DNA of 64,000 nt, from the NCBI GenBank assembly GCA_964036665.1, contig OZ038527.1, positions 18,250,221 through 18,314,220 on the forward strand. The letters run 5' to 3'. The stretch is from Gordius sp. MW1 (lineage: Eukaryota; Nematomorpha; Gordioida; Gordea; Gordiidae). This document shows, one piece after another, positions 30,102 to 40,900 of the stretch. Position 1 is the first letter of the stretch, and each line of letters starts with the position of its first letter. The notes beneath the pieces were generated by a model, which worked only from the letters and a program-made list of their open reading frames with translations, was not told the origin of the DNA and made no database searches. The position numbers were made by a program, and so were the translations under genes.

Positions 30102-33100
30102 AATCATCTTGGAATCTATACAAATTAGTATATATCCCTCAAAGGATTTGGAAAAAATTGCCGTTATAGGAATTCTGCACGAAAATTATATTAATTCTTA
30201 TTATGCACTACAAACGGAATCCTCTACTATTTACCTAGAAATTCTTCATGTATCACTTATCTATTAACATTGGTACATTACTTATCCCTATTTTATTAAC
30301 ATTCATAGTTCTTTTTACAATACATATTTAGGCCTAAATTTATATACATAAAAATAAATATTAAACATAAGTCCACATACAATGCAACAATCACCTTTTT
30401 CATACACATATTATCCTTAAAATGTTCAGAGGTTTTATTATAAAACTAATATCTATATAATTTATATATATCTTAATAATGGTTCACCAAATGCTTTAAT
30501 TCCTAAAATAATTTAAAAATGGTTTCAACTAAATCCTTTTGTTGTACATGCAAAAAACTTATTAGCCTCAAAAAAAATAACTGTTTTATAATACATGGCC
30601 ACCCTTCTGCTCGTTGTATCTCCTCTGGGAAATTCCCACCTGCTAGCCCTCTTATTCCACCTCTTGCCTCCATAATAGAGGATGCTCCTCATAATGCCCC
30701 TTGCTCGTCCAACTCAGATACTCAATCCTTAGACAGCCCCATTATTACCACTTCTTTGGACTATTCTTGGAGTGATTCTTTTTTAGCCTTAACCTTCCCC
30801 AATACTATTTCAAGAATCCCTAGGGGAGCTCGCCCGGCTTCTCAACAGTTTTTAATCAACCTTATAACTTCCATAACAAACTCTCCCTCAAATCTTACTA
30901 ACTGGGATAAACTTTTCAGGCTTACCTTTCACACCTTATATGTAAGAGGACCCAACGCTGTAAATCTGTCCAAACATATTAAAGACTCCTTTTTAAATTT
31001 CAATATTGATAATATTTTTAAAAATACCCCCCAGCACAAACAATCCCCAAACTCCTCCACTGCCAAGCAAACTGCTAGCTAATTTCTAAAAAAATTGATA
31101 ACTTTAACCCCAAAAGTGCTCTAAGAATATTTTATGACAATGACTCAATTGCTCCTTACTCCCTTGATTCATACCAACAACTCAAATCTAAACATCCCCC
31201 ATCCTCATCGGCAAATCGACTCCCTACCTCAGCCTCTTCCATAAAACTAGACTCATCCGACATTCGGGAAGCCATCCATTCCTTTCCCATCGACTCTGCA
31301 GCAGGCCTTGATGGTTTCCGCCCTGTTTATTTACAAGACCTGATTAACCTCCAAAATGTGAGCGCTGCAATTTTACTCAACTCTATAACGTCCCTATGCA
31401 ATTTAATTGTCAACGGTAATATTCCTACCGAGATAATCCCTATATTGTTCGGCGCTAAACTCATCGCTATCAAAAAACCTGATAATTCGGTGAGACCCAT
31501 TGCTATTGGCAGTGTTTTTCGACGTATAATATCAAAACTCATTTGTAAGACAATCAAATCCAGTTTAAGCGACAAGTTAATTCCTCATCAATTAGGATTT
31601 GGGGTTAAAGGCGGCTGTGAGGCTGCCAGTCACGCTGCGCGGATAAGTCTAAAACAAATTCCCTCCAATCACTGCATGGTTAAACTGGACTTTGCCAATG
31701 CTTTTAATAATATTCGCCAAGAAACGATAATAAATACCTTCATTGATGAGTTTCCAAAGTTTTCAAATTACATCAGTTTAAGTTACGGTTGTATATCAAA
31801 ACTAAAGTTTGGGGACTTTTTAATTGATTCGGCAGAAGGTATTCAACAGGGAGACCCCCTAGGTCCACCTCTGTTTTGTCTTGGGATCAAAAATTTAACT
31901 GAATCCCTCTCAAACCAATGCTCATTATCATTAAACGTCTGGTACCTGGACGATGCTACCTTATGCGGCCCTCCTGAAGAAATTTCCAAGGTCATTCTTT
32001 TAATCCAACATTATGAAACCTCCCTAAACTTGAGATTGAATATCTCTAAATGCGAGATATATCAGTGCCCGGATACCAACAAATTTCCCATTTTTAAGCC
32101 CTTTTTAAAAGTTGAATTGATGAGTTTTACTCATCTAGGCTCTCCAATAGGTGGGCAAATCGCCTTAAAAGAATTTTTACATAGCCACTTATCAACTCTT
32201 ACATCGAAGATGGATATTCTTAATACCCTCCCCAAACAACGCATTTTATATCATTAAAAACTATTTCAACATCTCAAAAATTCAACACTGCTTCCGGTCC
32301 TCTTCAGCCTTTTTATTGCCCGAGATTTTAAAAAGCTACGATAGCTTCATGAAGAATACTTTAGAAGCAATTCTTAATATCAAATTCAGCACTTCCTCGT
32401 GGCTCCAAACCTCTTTACCTACTAAAGCTGGCAGCTTGGGCATACACCCAGCTACCTCAATTTCGTTAGCTGCGTTTATCTCTTCTTATAAATCTGCCCA
32501 AGGATTGATCGACCGTTTAATCACAACAAATGAGGATCCGTCGTTTGTAGAAGCCCTAGACGTCTGGTCAGCCAACGTCAACCCAGGGACCCCCTTCCCC
32601 ATAACCTCTAGACAAAAGGATTGGGATGCTGGCCTCGTATCGCGCTCCGTTGATTACCTCTTATCGAGTTGCGACGCCCGCCAGCACTTCAACCTTAAAT
32701 CTTTAGTTTTTGACGGATCGGGTCACGAGTGGCTTGAAGCTTATCCTAGCTCACTTTCTGGATTGATGTTGGAGGACCCAGAGCTAGCATACGCCATCGC
32801 CCTCAGACTAGGAATTCCCTATTCAAAGGAATATTCCTGCCGCAACTGCTCCCAGAGCATAGACATTTATGCAAGGCATCCCCTACACTGCCTTTACAAT
32901 AAATTTAAATACATAAGGCACGAAAAGGTGAATAGCCTTATCCAATCCGCTTTTAAAAAAGCCAACATTCCCTCCGTTTTAGAGCCGTCAGACCCTTCGT
33001 TGGAGGGAAGGATGCGACCAGACGGCTCTACCCTTATCCCTTGGCAAAATGGTCTACCCCTTAAATGGGATTTCACCTGCATAGACATTTTCGCCCCCTC

Positions 33101-33507
33101 TAACCAAAACTACAACGCTCTGACTCTCGCCGAACACCGCAAAACGGTTAAATACCAGGCCCTCCTACCATCTAATATCTTTACCCCTATCGTTGCCTCG
33201 TGTTCTGGGACTTTTGGTCCGGCCGCCATTAAGCTTTTTAAAGAAATCAGCCGTCGCTGCCCGCCCTCTAAATATTCCACTAATTTTTTACTTAAACAAA
33301 AAATTGGTATTTTTATAGCTAAGTACAATTTTAAATCCCTGGCCGACAGTTGGCCACTTTTACAAGATGACACATGCGACATTTTTGAATCATAATATTT
33401 TTATTTTGTTTTACATCCGCTATATTTTTCGAATTTTGACACTTCGTTTTTATAATGTTCTTACGTTCAAATAAACAATATATACATTTAAAAAAAAAAA
33501 TAAAAAA
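30102..33507 (+). mobile_element. Nearly full-length non-LTR retrotransposon (WYLDD type)
   Basis: The insert lies between gataaa copies (30,096-30,101 and 33,508-33,513). The second repeated flank at 28.5-28.8 kb gives the pre-insertion sequence. It ends with an A-rich tail (33,490-33,507). About 417 bp of leader precede the coding region, which is interrupted by two frameshifts only. Fragments of the same family are at 8.85-9.5, 9.74-10.7, 15.3-16.25, 20.6-21.5 and 34.6-38.0 kb, making it the most common LINE in the window. Confidence 0.9.
30519..33395 (+). pseudogene. LINE polyprotein: RT and restriction-like endonuclease, two frameshifts
   Basis: Part 1 (30,519-31,082) starts MVSTKSFCCTCKKL with a possible zinc-binding site and later has NWDKLFRLTFHTL. 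After a frameshift near 31,085, part 2 (to 32,257) is reverse transcriptase. It has AAGLDGFRPVYLQ, SVRPIAIGSVFRRIISKL, GGCEAASHA, MVKLDFANAFNNIR, GIQQGDPLGPPLFCL and the catalytic WYLDDATLCGP. A second frameshift near 32,240 leads into part 3 (to 33,395). That has CRNCSQSIDIYARHPLHC and then GRMRPDGSTLIPWQNG and WDFTCIDIFAPS. The latter looks like a PD-(D/E)xK endonuclease as in restriction-like-endonuclease LINEs. The joined length (~950 residues) fits one protein. Clade is uncertain. Confidence 0.85.
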
Positions 33508-33640
33508 GATAAACGTCAAAACTCATTATTTCGTGTTTTTAACCAATAGCAATTCGTATAAGACGTTCGCTATTTTACAATCGTCGTCATTTCTGTAAGC
33601 TACACCGGACCTGGCACAAAAGTGTTTAAATATTTTACAC
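33508..33640. repeat. Repeated flank, copy 2, right of the LINE
   Basis: gataaacgtcaaaactcatt, then tttctgtaagctacaccgg, match 28,716-28,812. This completes the copy begun at 29,897. Confidence 0.8.
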
Positions 33641-33706
33641 CGCATCCCTCCCGGACGCGTTTCAAATTTTGGTATCCAACGCGAGAGTAAGAAACATTGC
33701 GGTGTG

Positions 33707-33863
33707 CATGGGCGTAGGCAGGGGATGGCAGGGACGGGCGGCTGCTCCATATAAATCCAAAAAATCGTAGAGATTAAATAATGGCTAAAATGTAAAAAAT
33801 GGATATTTTGTCCCTCCCTTAATGATTATTGCCTCCTCTAATCTCAATTCTGGCTAAGCCATG
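33707..33863. mobile_element. hAT-type miniature element, CATGGGCGTAGGCAGG
   Basis: The left end is catgggcgtaggcagg and the right end is ctggctaagccatg (reverse complement catggcttagccag). Flanks gcggtgtg (33,699-33,706) and gtggtgtg (33,864-33,871) form an 8-bp duplication with one mismatch. At 157 bp it is the smallest complete member. The truncated copy at 4,243-4,370 shares its body. Confidence 0.75.
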
Positions 33864-33871
33864 GTGGTGTG

Positions 33872-34555
33872 TAAAATCTAATCGACAAATTAAAGTGCAT
33901 TATGAAATAATTGATTCCACAAATTTTGATTGCTTAATTTATTTTAATGGTTATAACATAGGGATGTATAAATATGATAACATCTATAATATCACATTTG
34001 ATTTGAAATATATAGTTTTACAAATGAACCAACCTTAGTTTAATTTGTTTTATGAATATATATTTTTATTTATGTAGTCTAAATAAATAATGAACTACCA
34101 TTTTACATTATTTAAATACAATTTAAAAATATCATTTTGTTGATATATTCTACCTTTTACGAGTCAGATTTAAAGTTGCGTTCAAATTAAAACAATCAGA
34201 ACTAAAAAAACAATAGGAATTTAATTAACGAATAAAGGATCTTCAATTATACATTTCGATATCAATTAAAAAATTTTATACATATTGCATTAATTTAAAA
34301 GATATGTCCCGTGTATTTTACAATGTTAGATTCATAACATTTGACCCGACACGTTAAATCTAACCCGACCCGAAAGCATATTAAAATTTCAACCCGAACC
34401 CGACCTTACACGAAAGCATATTAAATTTTTCAACCCGACCCTACCCTACTTGAAGACATTTCAAAAATTTCTACTTAGTCCAGGTCGGGTTTCGGGTCAC
34501 CCATGCAGATCTTTACATTCACTCAATCCCTCGATCAATCAAGCCTTATCTCTAT
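33872..34555. other. AT-rich stretch with a CCCGACC-rich patch
   Basis: There is no gene. At 34,340-34,516 repeated acccgaccc-type sequence ends in catgcagatcttta, which resembles a hAT right end. No matching left end or target duplication was found. The rest is unassigned. Confidence 0.4.
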
Positions 34556-34559
34556 GGAA

Positions 34560-35080
34560 TGAGTTGTCAACTTAGGGGCTAATATACCACTATCATCTGC
34601 CCAAAAAGATTAGGATACAAGTATGGCGTCACGGTGAGTAGCTTACCTTCTTTCGAGTTTCGTCATGCGACGCCAAACAGCATTGCAATCTTAGGTCGTT
34701 AGCTTTGACCAATCCAGTCATGAATGGCCAAGTTTTCTGGAAAGCTCTTAGAGAACCCTAGACTGTCCTTCAATATCCCCTTTGGGTTGTAAATCTACGT
34801 CACCTTACCCCTGCTGGCTTTGTAATTTACTTGTAGGTTAGGAAACGCCTCACCTTTTGTATTGTATTAATAAAACAGGAGTAGGCACCAAAAAATAAAC
34901 ACATTGTTACAAGCCGCCCTCAAACAATCAAAATTTCCTTCCATCCCTGAACCGTCAGAGTCCTCTCTTGTAGGCGGATGCGCCCTTACGGTTCGTCACT
35001 TGTTTTATGGGACATAGGCCTTTTTTAATATGGGACCACAATTGTATTGCTCTTTTTGCAGTCTCTAAATATTCACGATC
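34560..35080 (+). pseudogene. Old WYLDD-type LINE copy, left part
   Basis: The plus strand reads LSSAQKD (stop) DTSMASR (stop) VAYLLSS, then FDQSSHEWPSFLES. These correspond to ITSRQKDWDAGLVSRSVDYL and FDGSGHEWLEAY in the LINE at 32.6-32.8 kb. Further right, recognisable remains of the EPS...RPDG region follow, out of frame. Many stops mark it as old. The hAT transposon at 35,089 interrupts it, and it resumes at 37,774. Confidence 0.75.
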
Positions 35081-35206
35081 CCCTAGAGCAGTGATTCTTA
35101 ACCTAGGGGTCGCGACCCCCAAGGGGGTCGCGAGAAGTTTGCCGGGGGGTCGCCAAATTTTTTTAGAATAAAATAAAAATATTCAGAAAAGCTTTAGAAA
35201 AAATAC

Positions 35207-35290
35207 TCACCTTGGGATTCGAACTCGTTGCATTATGTTTGTTTACATTTACAAGACGTCGCTATAACCACTCACACCATGCTGCTATTA
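35207..35290 (-). ncRNA. tRNA-like segment inside the hAT 5' region
   Basis: On the minus strand, gtgtgagtggttatagcgac resembles a pol III A box with its D-arm, and gagttcgaatcccaaggtg resembles the B box and T-arm of a tRNA. The intervening region is longer than a standard anticodon arm and I could not fold a full cloverleaf. It is probably a tRNA-derived SINE head or relic captured by the transposon. Confidence 0.4.
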
Positions 35291-35539
35291 AAATACGTTG
35301 TGAAACTTATTATTTATAATGAAAATAATTTTTTGAATGGTAGATTTTTTTGCTGTTTCATAATTTATTCATTTTCTAATCTTTAAAATAATTATCTTCA
35401 TTTAATTTTACAATTCAACAAATTTAACTTCTGAAATTTAAAAATAAAGCGAACTTCTCACCACAGACTTTGGATCGCAAAATAGTGCATTATTTCTTAT
35501 ATTGTTTGTTCATTTTAAATAGTTATTATATTCCATATT

Positions 35540-37480
35540 ATGAGCAAAAAGCAGAAAGAAACATTGGAAATTTTTTTTGATCTAAATAATCGCGGACCAG
35601 GAACTTCAAATATTAGTGAAGGTTCCGATGATGATACAGCGAAAAATGAAACGGAAAAAACCAATAGTCCTAAAACTAAAGGTATAAAATCAAGTAACAA
35701 TAGAATTAGAAAATACTATCGTGATTATATTAAATATGGGTTTGTAAGCATAGAAGTTCGAGGAACTACAAAACCACAATGTGTTATATGTGGTGTAGTT
35801 CTCTCTAATGAATCAATGAAACCTAATAAATTGTGGAGGCATTTAAATCTTAACCATGATAAATATAAAAATAAAAAGGAAGATTTTTTTATAAGAAAAA
35901 GAGATGAATTAAAAAATCAAAAGACGCTCATAAATGTGACAACTACTACCAATAAAAATTTATTAAAAGCTTCATTTATTGCAGCTTTGTACATTGCAAA
36001 AGCAAAAAAACCATTTACTATAGCCGAAGAATTATTAAAACCTGCCATGTTTAATATTTGTAAAGAGCTATTTGAACCCTTTGTGTCAAACAAAATTAAA
36101 GAAATACCTTTGTCAAATGATGCAATTTATAATAGAACTTTATTAATAGCTAATGATCTTCAGGAACAGTTAACTGGCTATATTAAAAATTCTCCTTGGT
36201 TCTCATTACAAATAGATGAATCTACAGATGTTTCTAACAGGAGCATTTGCTTAGGATACATTCGATTTATTGATTTTATAAAAAGGGATATATCTGAAGA
36301 ATTTCTCTTTTGCATAGACTTAGAAACAGATACAACAAGTGAAAATATATTTAACAAAATAGATTCCTTTCTGAATACTAATGGCTTACTCTGGAAAAAC
36401 TGTGTTGGAATTTGCACAGATGGTGCTGCCTCTATGACTGGCTGTTATAAGGGCATTACATCAAGAATAAAACGTATTGCACATGCAAACATAACAACTA
36501 CTAATTGTTTTATTCATAGGGAACAATTAGCCTCCAAGGAAATGAGTGAAGAATTGAATGAAGTTTTGATAATTTCAGTAAAGATTATAAATTTCATAAA
36601 AGGAAGTTCACTAAAGTCAAGATTATTTTCAATTTTTTGTGAAGAAGTTGGCGCAGATAATAGTTCTCTTTTATTTCACACAGAAGTGAGATGGCTATCA
36701 CGAGGAAAAATCTTAACTCGTTTATTTGAATTGAGACTGGAAGTTGAACTTTTTTTAAATGATAAAAACTCCAGCCTATCAAGCTATTTTGATGACAATA
36801 ATTGGGTCGCTAAATTGTCATATCTAGCGGATATTTTTACAATTCTAAATCAGTTGAATATATCTATGCAAGGACCTAAATCTGATATTTTTACTATGCA
36901 TAACAAAATTAAGGCTATGAAAATGAAATTACAAAGATGGATTCAAAGAATAGACTCAAATATATATGAAATGTTTCCATTCTATTCACAACTAATCTCT
37001 GATTCAAAATTTCAATTCGAGAAAGAAAATGTAAATTACTTGATTAAATGTCATATTTTAAAATTAATTGATAAATTTGAAAAATATTTCCCTAATGATG
37101 AAGGTCACATTACAAAACTCTGGATTCAAGATCCATACAACAATTATAAAAATACCAATTTATCATCAGATGATGAAGATTCATTATTAGAATTAATAAA
37201 TGATTGTAATTTAAAATCTTTGTTTAAAACTAAAAGTTTGGCGCAAGTTTGGATACAAATTCGTGCAGAATATCCTCCATTATTTTCAGCAGCAATGCAA
37301 AATTTGCTGCCTTTCGCTAGTACATATTTGTGTGAAAAAGGTTTCTCAACTATGGTGGATATAAAAACTAAAAAACGCAATCGATTGCGACTAGATTCCT
37401 GCATGAGGATAGCATTACAATCAATTGAACCAAGAATTAACAAATTGGTTGATGATGTTCAGCAGCAGAAATCTCATTAA
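35540..37480 (+). CDS. hAT transposase, ZBED5-like, intact 646 residues
   Basis: The protein would bind the element ends and cut and paste the element in the nucleus. A BED-type zinc finger sits near the N-terminus (C81, C84, H101, H106; QCVICGVVL ... LWRHLNLNH). The catalytic region has FSLQIDESTD (aspartate at 226) and CTDGAASMTG (aspartate at 294). CFIHREQL (322-330) is the usual hAT Cys-His motif. The C-terminal dimerisation domain reads STYLCEKGFSTM at ~594-605. Length and motif order match the family. The ATG chosen is the first in frame after stops upstream. No disabling change is visible. Confidence 0.95.
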   Translation: MSKKQKETLEIFFDLNNRGPGTSNISEGSDDDTAKNETEKTNSPKTKGIKSSNNRIRKYYRDYIKYGFVSIEVRGTTKPQCVICGVVLSNESMKPNKLWRHLNLNHDKYKNKKEDFFIRKRDELKNQKTLINVTTTTNKNLLKASFIAALYIAKAKKPFTIAEELLKPAMFNICKELFEPFVSNKIKEIPLSNDAIYNRTLLIANDLQEQLTGYIKNSPWFSLQIDESTDVSNRSICLGYIRFIDFIKRDISEEFLFCIDLETDTTSENIFNKIDSFLNTNGLLWKNCVGICTDGAASMTGCYKGITSRIKRIAHANITTTNCFIHREQLASKEMSEELNEVLIISVKIINFIKGSSLKSRLFSIFCEEVGADNSSLLFHTEVRWLSRGKILTRLFELRLEVELFLNDKNSSLSSYFDDNNWVAKLSYLADIFTILNQLNISMQGPKSDIFTMHNKIKAMKMKLQRWIQRIDSNIYEMFPFYSQLISDSKFQFEKENVNYLIKCHILKLIDKFEKYFPNDEGHITKLWIQDPYNNYKNTNLSSDDEDSLLELINDCNLKSLFKTKSLAQVWIQIRAEYPPLFSAAMQNLLPFASTYLCEKGFSTMVDIKTKKRNRLRLDSCMRIALQSIEPRINKLVDDVQQQKSH

Positions 37481-37773
37481 ATATATTTCCGAATGCATAT
37501 CCTTTTTATTATAAATGAATTGTTTTTATGTTTAATTATGAAGTTTTTATGTTGATATTATTTCATTATCTATTTAAATTTTAAATAGATAATGAAATAA
37601 TAAAGTTGTGTTTTATGTTTATTATTTAATAAAATGAAACAATAATAAAAAATCATATAATAGATAATTTAACAAATATAAATTATTATAAAAAAAATGG
37701 GGGGGTCGCAAAAAAATTATAAAATATTTGGGGGGTCGCATGTATAAAAAGGTTAAGAACCACTGCCCTAGAG

Positions 37774-37985
37774 TCGGCAGAGCACCGTAAATGCTTAAAA
37801 TATTCAGCTGTATTAAGATCCTCCATTTTTATTCTCAACGCCTCGTCATGCTCAGGGACGTTCGGGAAGGTGCTTTAAATTTTATTAAAGAACTTGATAA
37901 AAACTCACATCCCTCGTTTTTACTCAGACATTTAATCACCATTGCATCGCATAAACTAATTATTAGTCCCTGATAAATTGAATGC
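37774..37985 (+). pseudogene. Old WYLDD-type LINE copy, right part
   Basis: After the hAT element the LINE sequence resumes with agtcggcagagcaccgtaaa, equivalent to the LINE tail AEHRKTVKY region. It then has a degraded VASCSGTFGPAA-like segment, read as RLVMLRDVREGALNFIKELD. It ends near 37,985. The upstream half is at 34,560-35,080. Confidence 0.75.
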
Positions 37986-37989
37986 CCAT

Positions 37990-40900
37990 TCTTAAAGAAG
38001 ACGAAGAAAAGGGCAATGCCTTTAATCATTTGTTTTATAATTAGTTTGGTTCTTATGTCTTTTTTTTAATGTCCTTATATGTTCAACACATTTTCTTAAT
38101 AAGCATTTAAACTTTAAAAAATAATTTATTGAAGAACCTTCAAAACGACAAATATTTAGCTATTCGACATCATCCACTTACAAAAAAAATGCGGGAAAAA
38201 ATCTTTTGTTTCTATGATAGGTTTATTATTTGTAAAATATAGTGGGTTAGATAGAAGTTTTATCATGAAATATGAGTGGGTTGAATAGCCAGATTCCAAA
38301 ATTGATGAACCCTTTTCAATGTTTAAAATTGAGGCAGCCCTTGGAAGTATTTGTTTAGCTAATACAGGGATATCCTAAATTTGCCTTACCTGGCAAGACC
38401 CTTGGAATTATTTCTTGCCTAAATTTTTTTATATTAAGGAGTTTTTGTAAAACCCTAGCCTACAGGCGAGTGACTCTTATGTTCACCAGTTTTCGGGTCT
38501 TTTGTTTAAATTTTATGTTGAGCGTCTCTTTTGTTTTTAATCTGATGTGGGTAGATTCATACAACTATAACCCATAAGTGTGTCGGCCAAGCATCAACTA
38601 CGTTTTTATTTTTAACCAAGTCATAGGCGTAGCCAGGGGGCAAGGAGGGACTATGTCTCCCCCTATAATAAATTTAACAATTTTATTTAATTTCAATATC
38701 ATGTTGTTGACCCCTTACCTTATCCTGGTTTTGCTCATGCATTATGTTCAAATTTTTATCTGATCCTTATTTCAATCAACACTTTTCATATCAAAGCTTC
38801 TATCTTATGTCGAATCGAATCCTGGTCAACAATAATTTTTAGGATAGAATCAGGATGCAAAACAAGACACTGCAGGCTAATATTGAGGGAAGTATAAATA
38901 TTAATTAACGGATGTGATGATATATTTGTTATACTTTATTTTATAGTTCAAAGCAAAAAATTATGTTGTTACTAAAACAATTAATGTCTCATCGAATCTT
39001 ATGGCTTTATTTAAGTATGAAACTGTGGCCATTCGTTATCGACAATGAATTCCAATAATTCTTGTCACCCTTTTATTCAATTTAAATTATGGCCTGGTTT
39101 AAGGTAATATTTAATTTTATTAGCGCTAAATTCTGGTCTTAATTACCATAATTGAGATTTTGAAATATTTTTCACCAATATAACAAAATTGTACTATGAG
39201 CCAGATTAGTGTTATTTTTGATGTTCTTATTGGTTTTCGATATATTAGAAAAAATAATGTAAATCGATAGGTGAAGTGAATTAAATTATAAGCAGGTAAT
39301 ATTGATTATTACTTAATTATCGTATATCAATATATTGATTACCAATTGTTAAAGTTTTTTCCATTAATCGATATGGTATTTGATATACCATTTATTGATC
39401 TAATATTTTCCGATAAAAACCTTATAGTATAGGTCATACATAATACAAGGTGGAAGATTACAGTACATTAGTTAGTTCCAAAGAATATGTTTTCCTAATT
39501 GAGGAAATAAATGGTATTTTTAAAATGCACGGGCACGCCAGTCCACAGGGGGGATGGACGGGCTTTGAAAACCAAAAATTTATCGGCCTATATAATTAGA
39601 TGGCCCTAATCCGTGTAAGGAAATGGAAATCGTGTTTATAATTATTTAATCTATGCACTTAGTTAGGAACATTCTTATATGCTATCACATTAATTCATTC
39701 ATTTTGCATTTCTTGCTATATTAATTTTGAACAATTTGCTCGTTATTTTATTTCCTAGTAAATGGCTTAACTTATAAATTTAGCTTCTTTATTTACAATT
39801 AAATATTTTAGGATGTTTTATAATGCAATTCAAATTTTCCTTTAATTTAAATTCTAGGATTATAGCACTATAATAGACTTTTGCCATTTTCCATAAATAA
39901 AAATTAAACTTAGAAAGACTTTGACTGCAACTAGGCACATTTGGATATTTGATTACACAGATATCTTTATTGATTTTAATTATGATAACGATCGAAAAGC
40001 CCCTACATAAATGTGAGGATACAATATTAAAAATGTGATATTTAACAAATCACAACCCTCTAAATACAAATAAAGAAATTATCGTAATAAAACTTTTAAT
40101 GGATCAATGGGTGGAATATTGTAAAACCCTTAAAAAATATTAACCGATTTATTTATGTCTTATTAAATTAGTAAGTGAGCAAAGAATGTTTTATAAATTT
40201 TTAATTGTTTTTTTAAAAGTAGATGAGGCGTTAACCTAAAAAGATTCGAGGAATTTGGGCTTAAAAGGCTTTTTATTTTTGATTTAGTTTGGTTACATCT
40301 CTATGGGCTACATTGTAATTTTTTTATTTTATTATCAAGAATCTAATGCTAAAGAGATTTCCCGAGGTTAAAATAAGTAAAAATTTGAATCCTCAGTGGT
40401 ATAGCTGAGATTTTCCCCTTGTGAGTGTCGAACTTTAAGGATCACACAATTGGGGAGGGGACGACGGTGATTTAAAATTTTTTCCATAGCCATTAGTTAA
40501 ACTTAATTATAAGCTATTCATTAAAATTATATTCCCAAATCTTAGATTATTTCTCTTACCTTCGACTTACACATGAGCATGCGAATAGAGACTTAAGAGG
40601 GGCCTCTATCAACCACCACGCGAAACCCGGTTTGGGCACATTAATATAATAAATGATACACCCGGTCTGCTAATTTTTTGCAAAGCTCGACCTCGATACC
40701 GCATACAAAATTTTTTATTTTCCTTCTCTTTATATAGGATTGTAATTTTCTTAATGAACTAATTAAACAATTTGTAGCAGGCGCGTAGCCAGGATTTTCT
40801 CAAGGGTGGGGAAAGCTGCCAAAAAATTTTTTTGACATTTTATTTTTTATTAAAAATAAAAATTAAACAAACAAAAAGTCGGACCCGCTGCTCGGGACAC

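Larger units (their letters stand above)
35089..37765 (+). mobile_element. Complete hAT transposon with open transposase frame
   Basis: Termini are cagtgattcttaacct on the left and the reverse complement of cagtggttcttaacct on the right. Flanking ccctagag copies at 35,081-35,088 and 37,766-37,773 form a perfect 8-bp target duplication. Subterminal ggggtcgcgaccccc and ggggggtcgc repeats are typical of ZBED5-like/Charlie-style hAT elements. The transposase frame is uninterrupted, so the 2,677-bp element has every visible requirement for movement. Confidence 0.95.
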
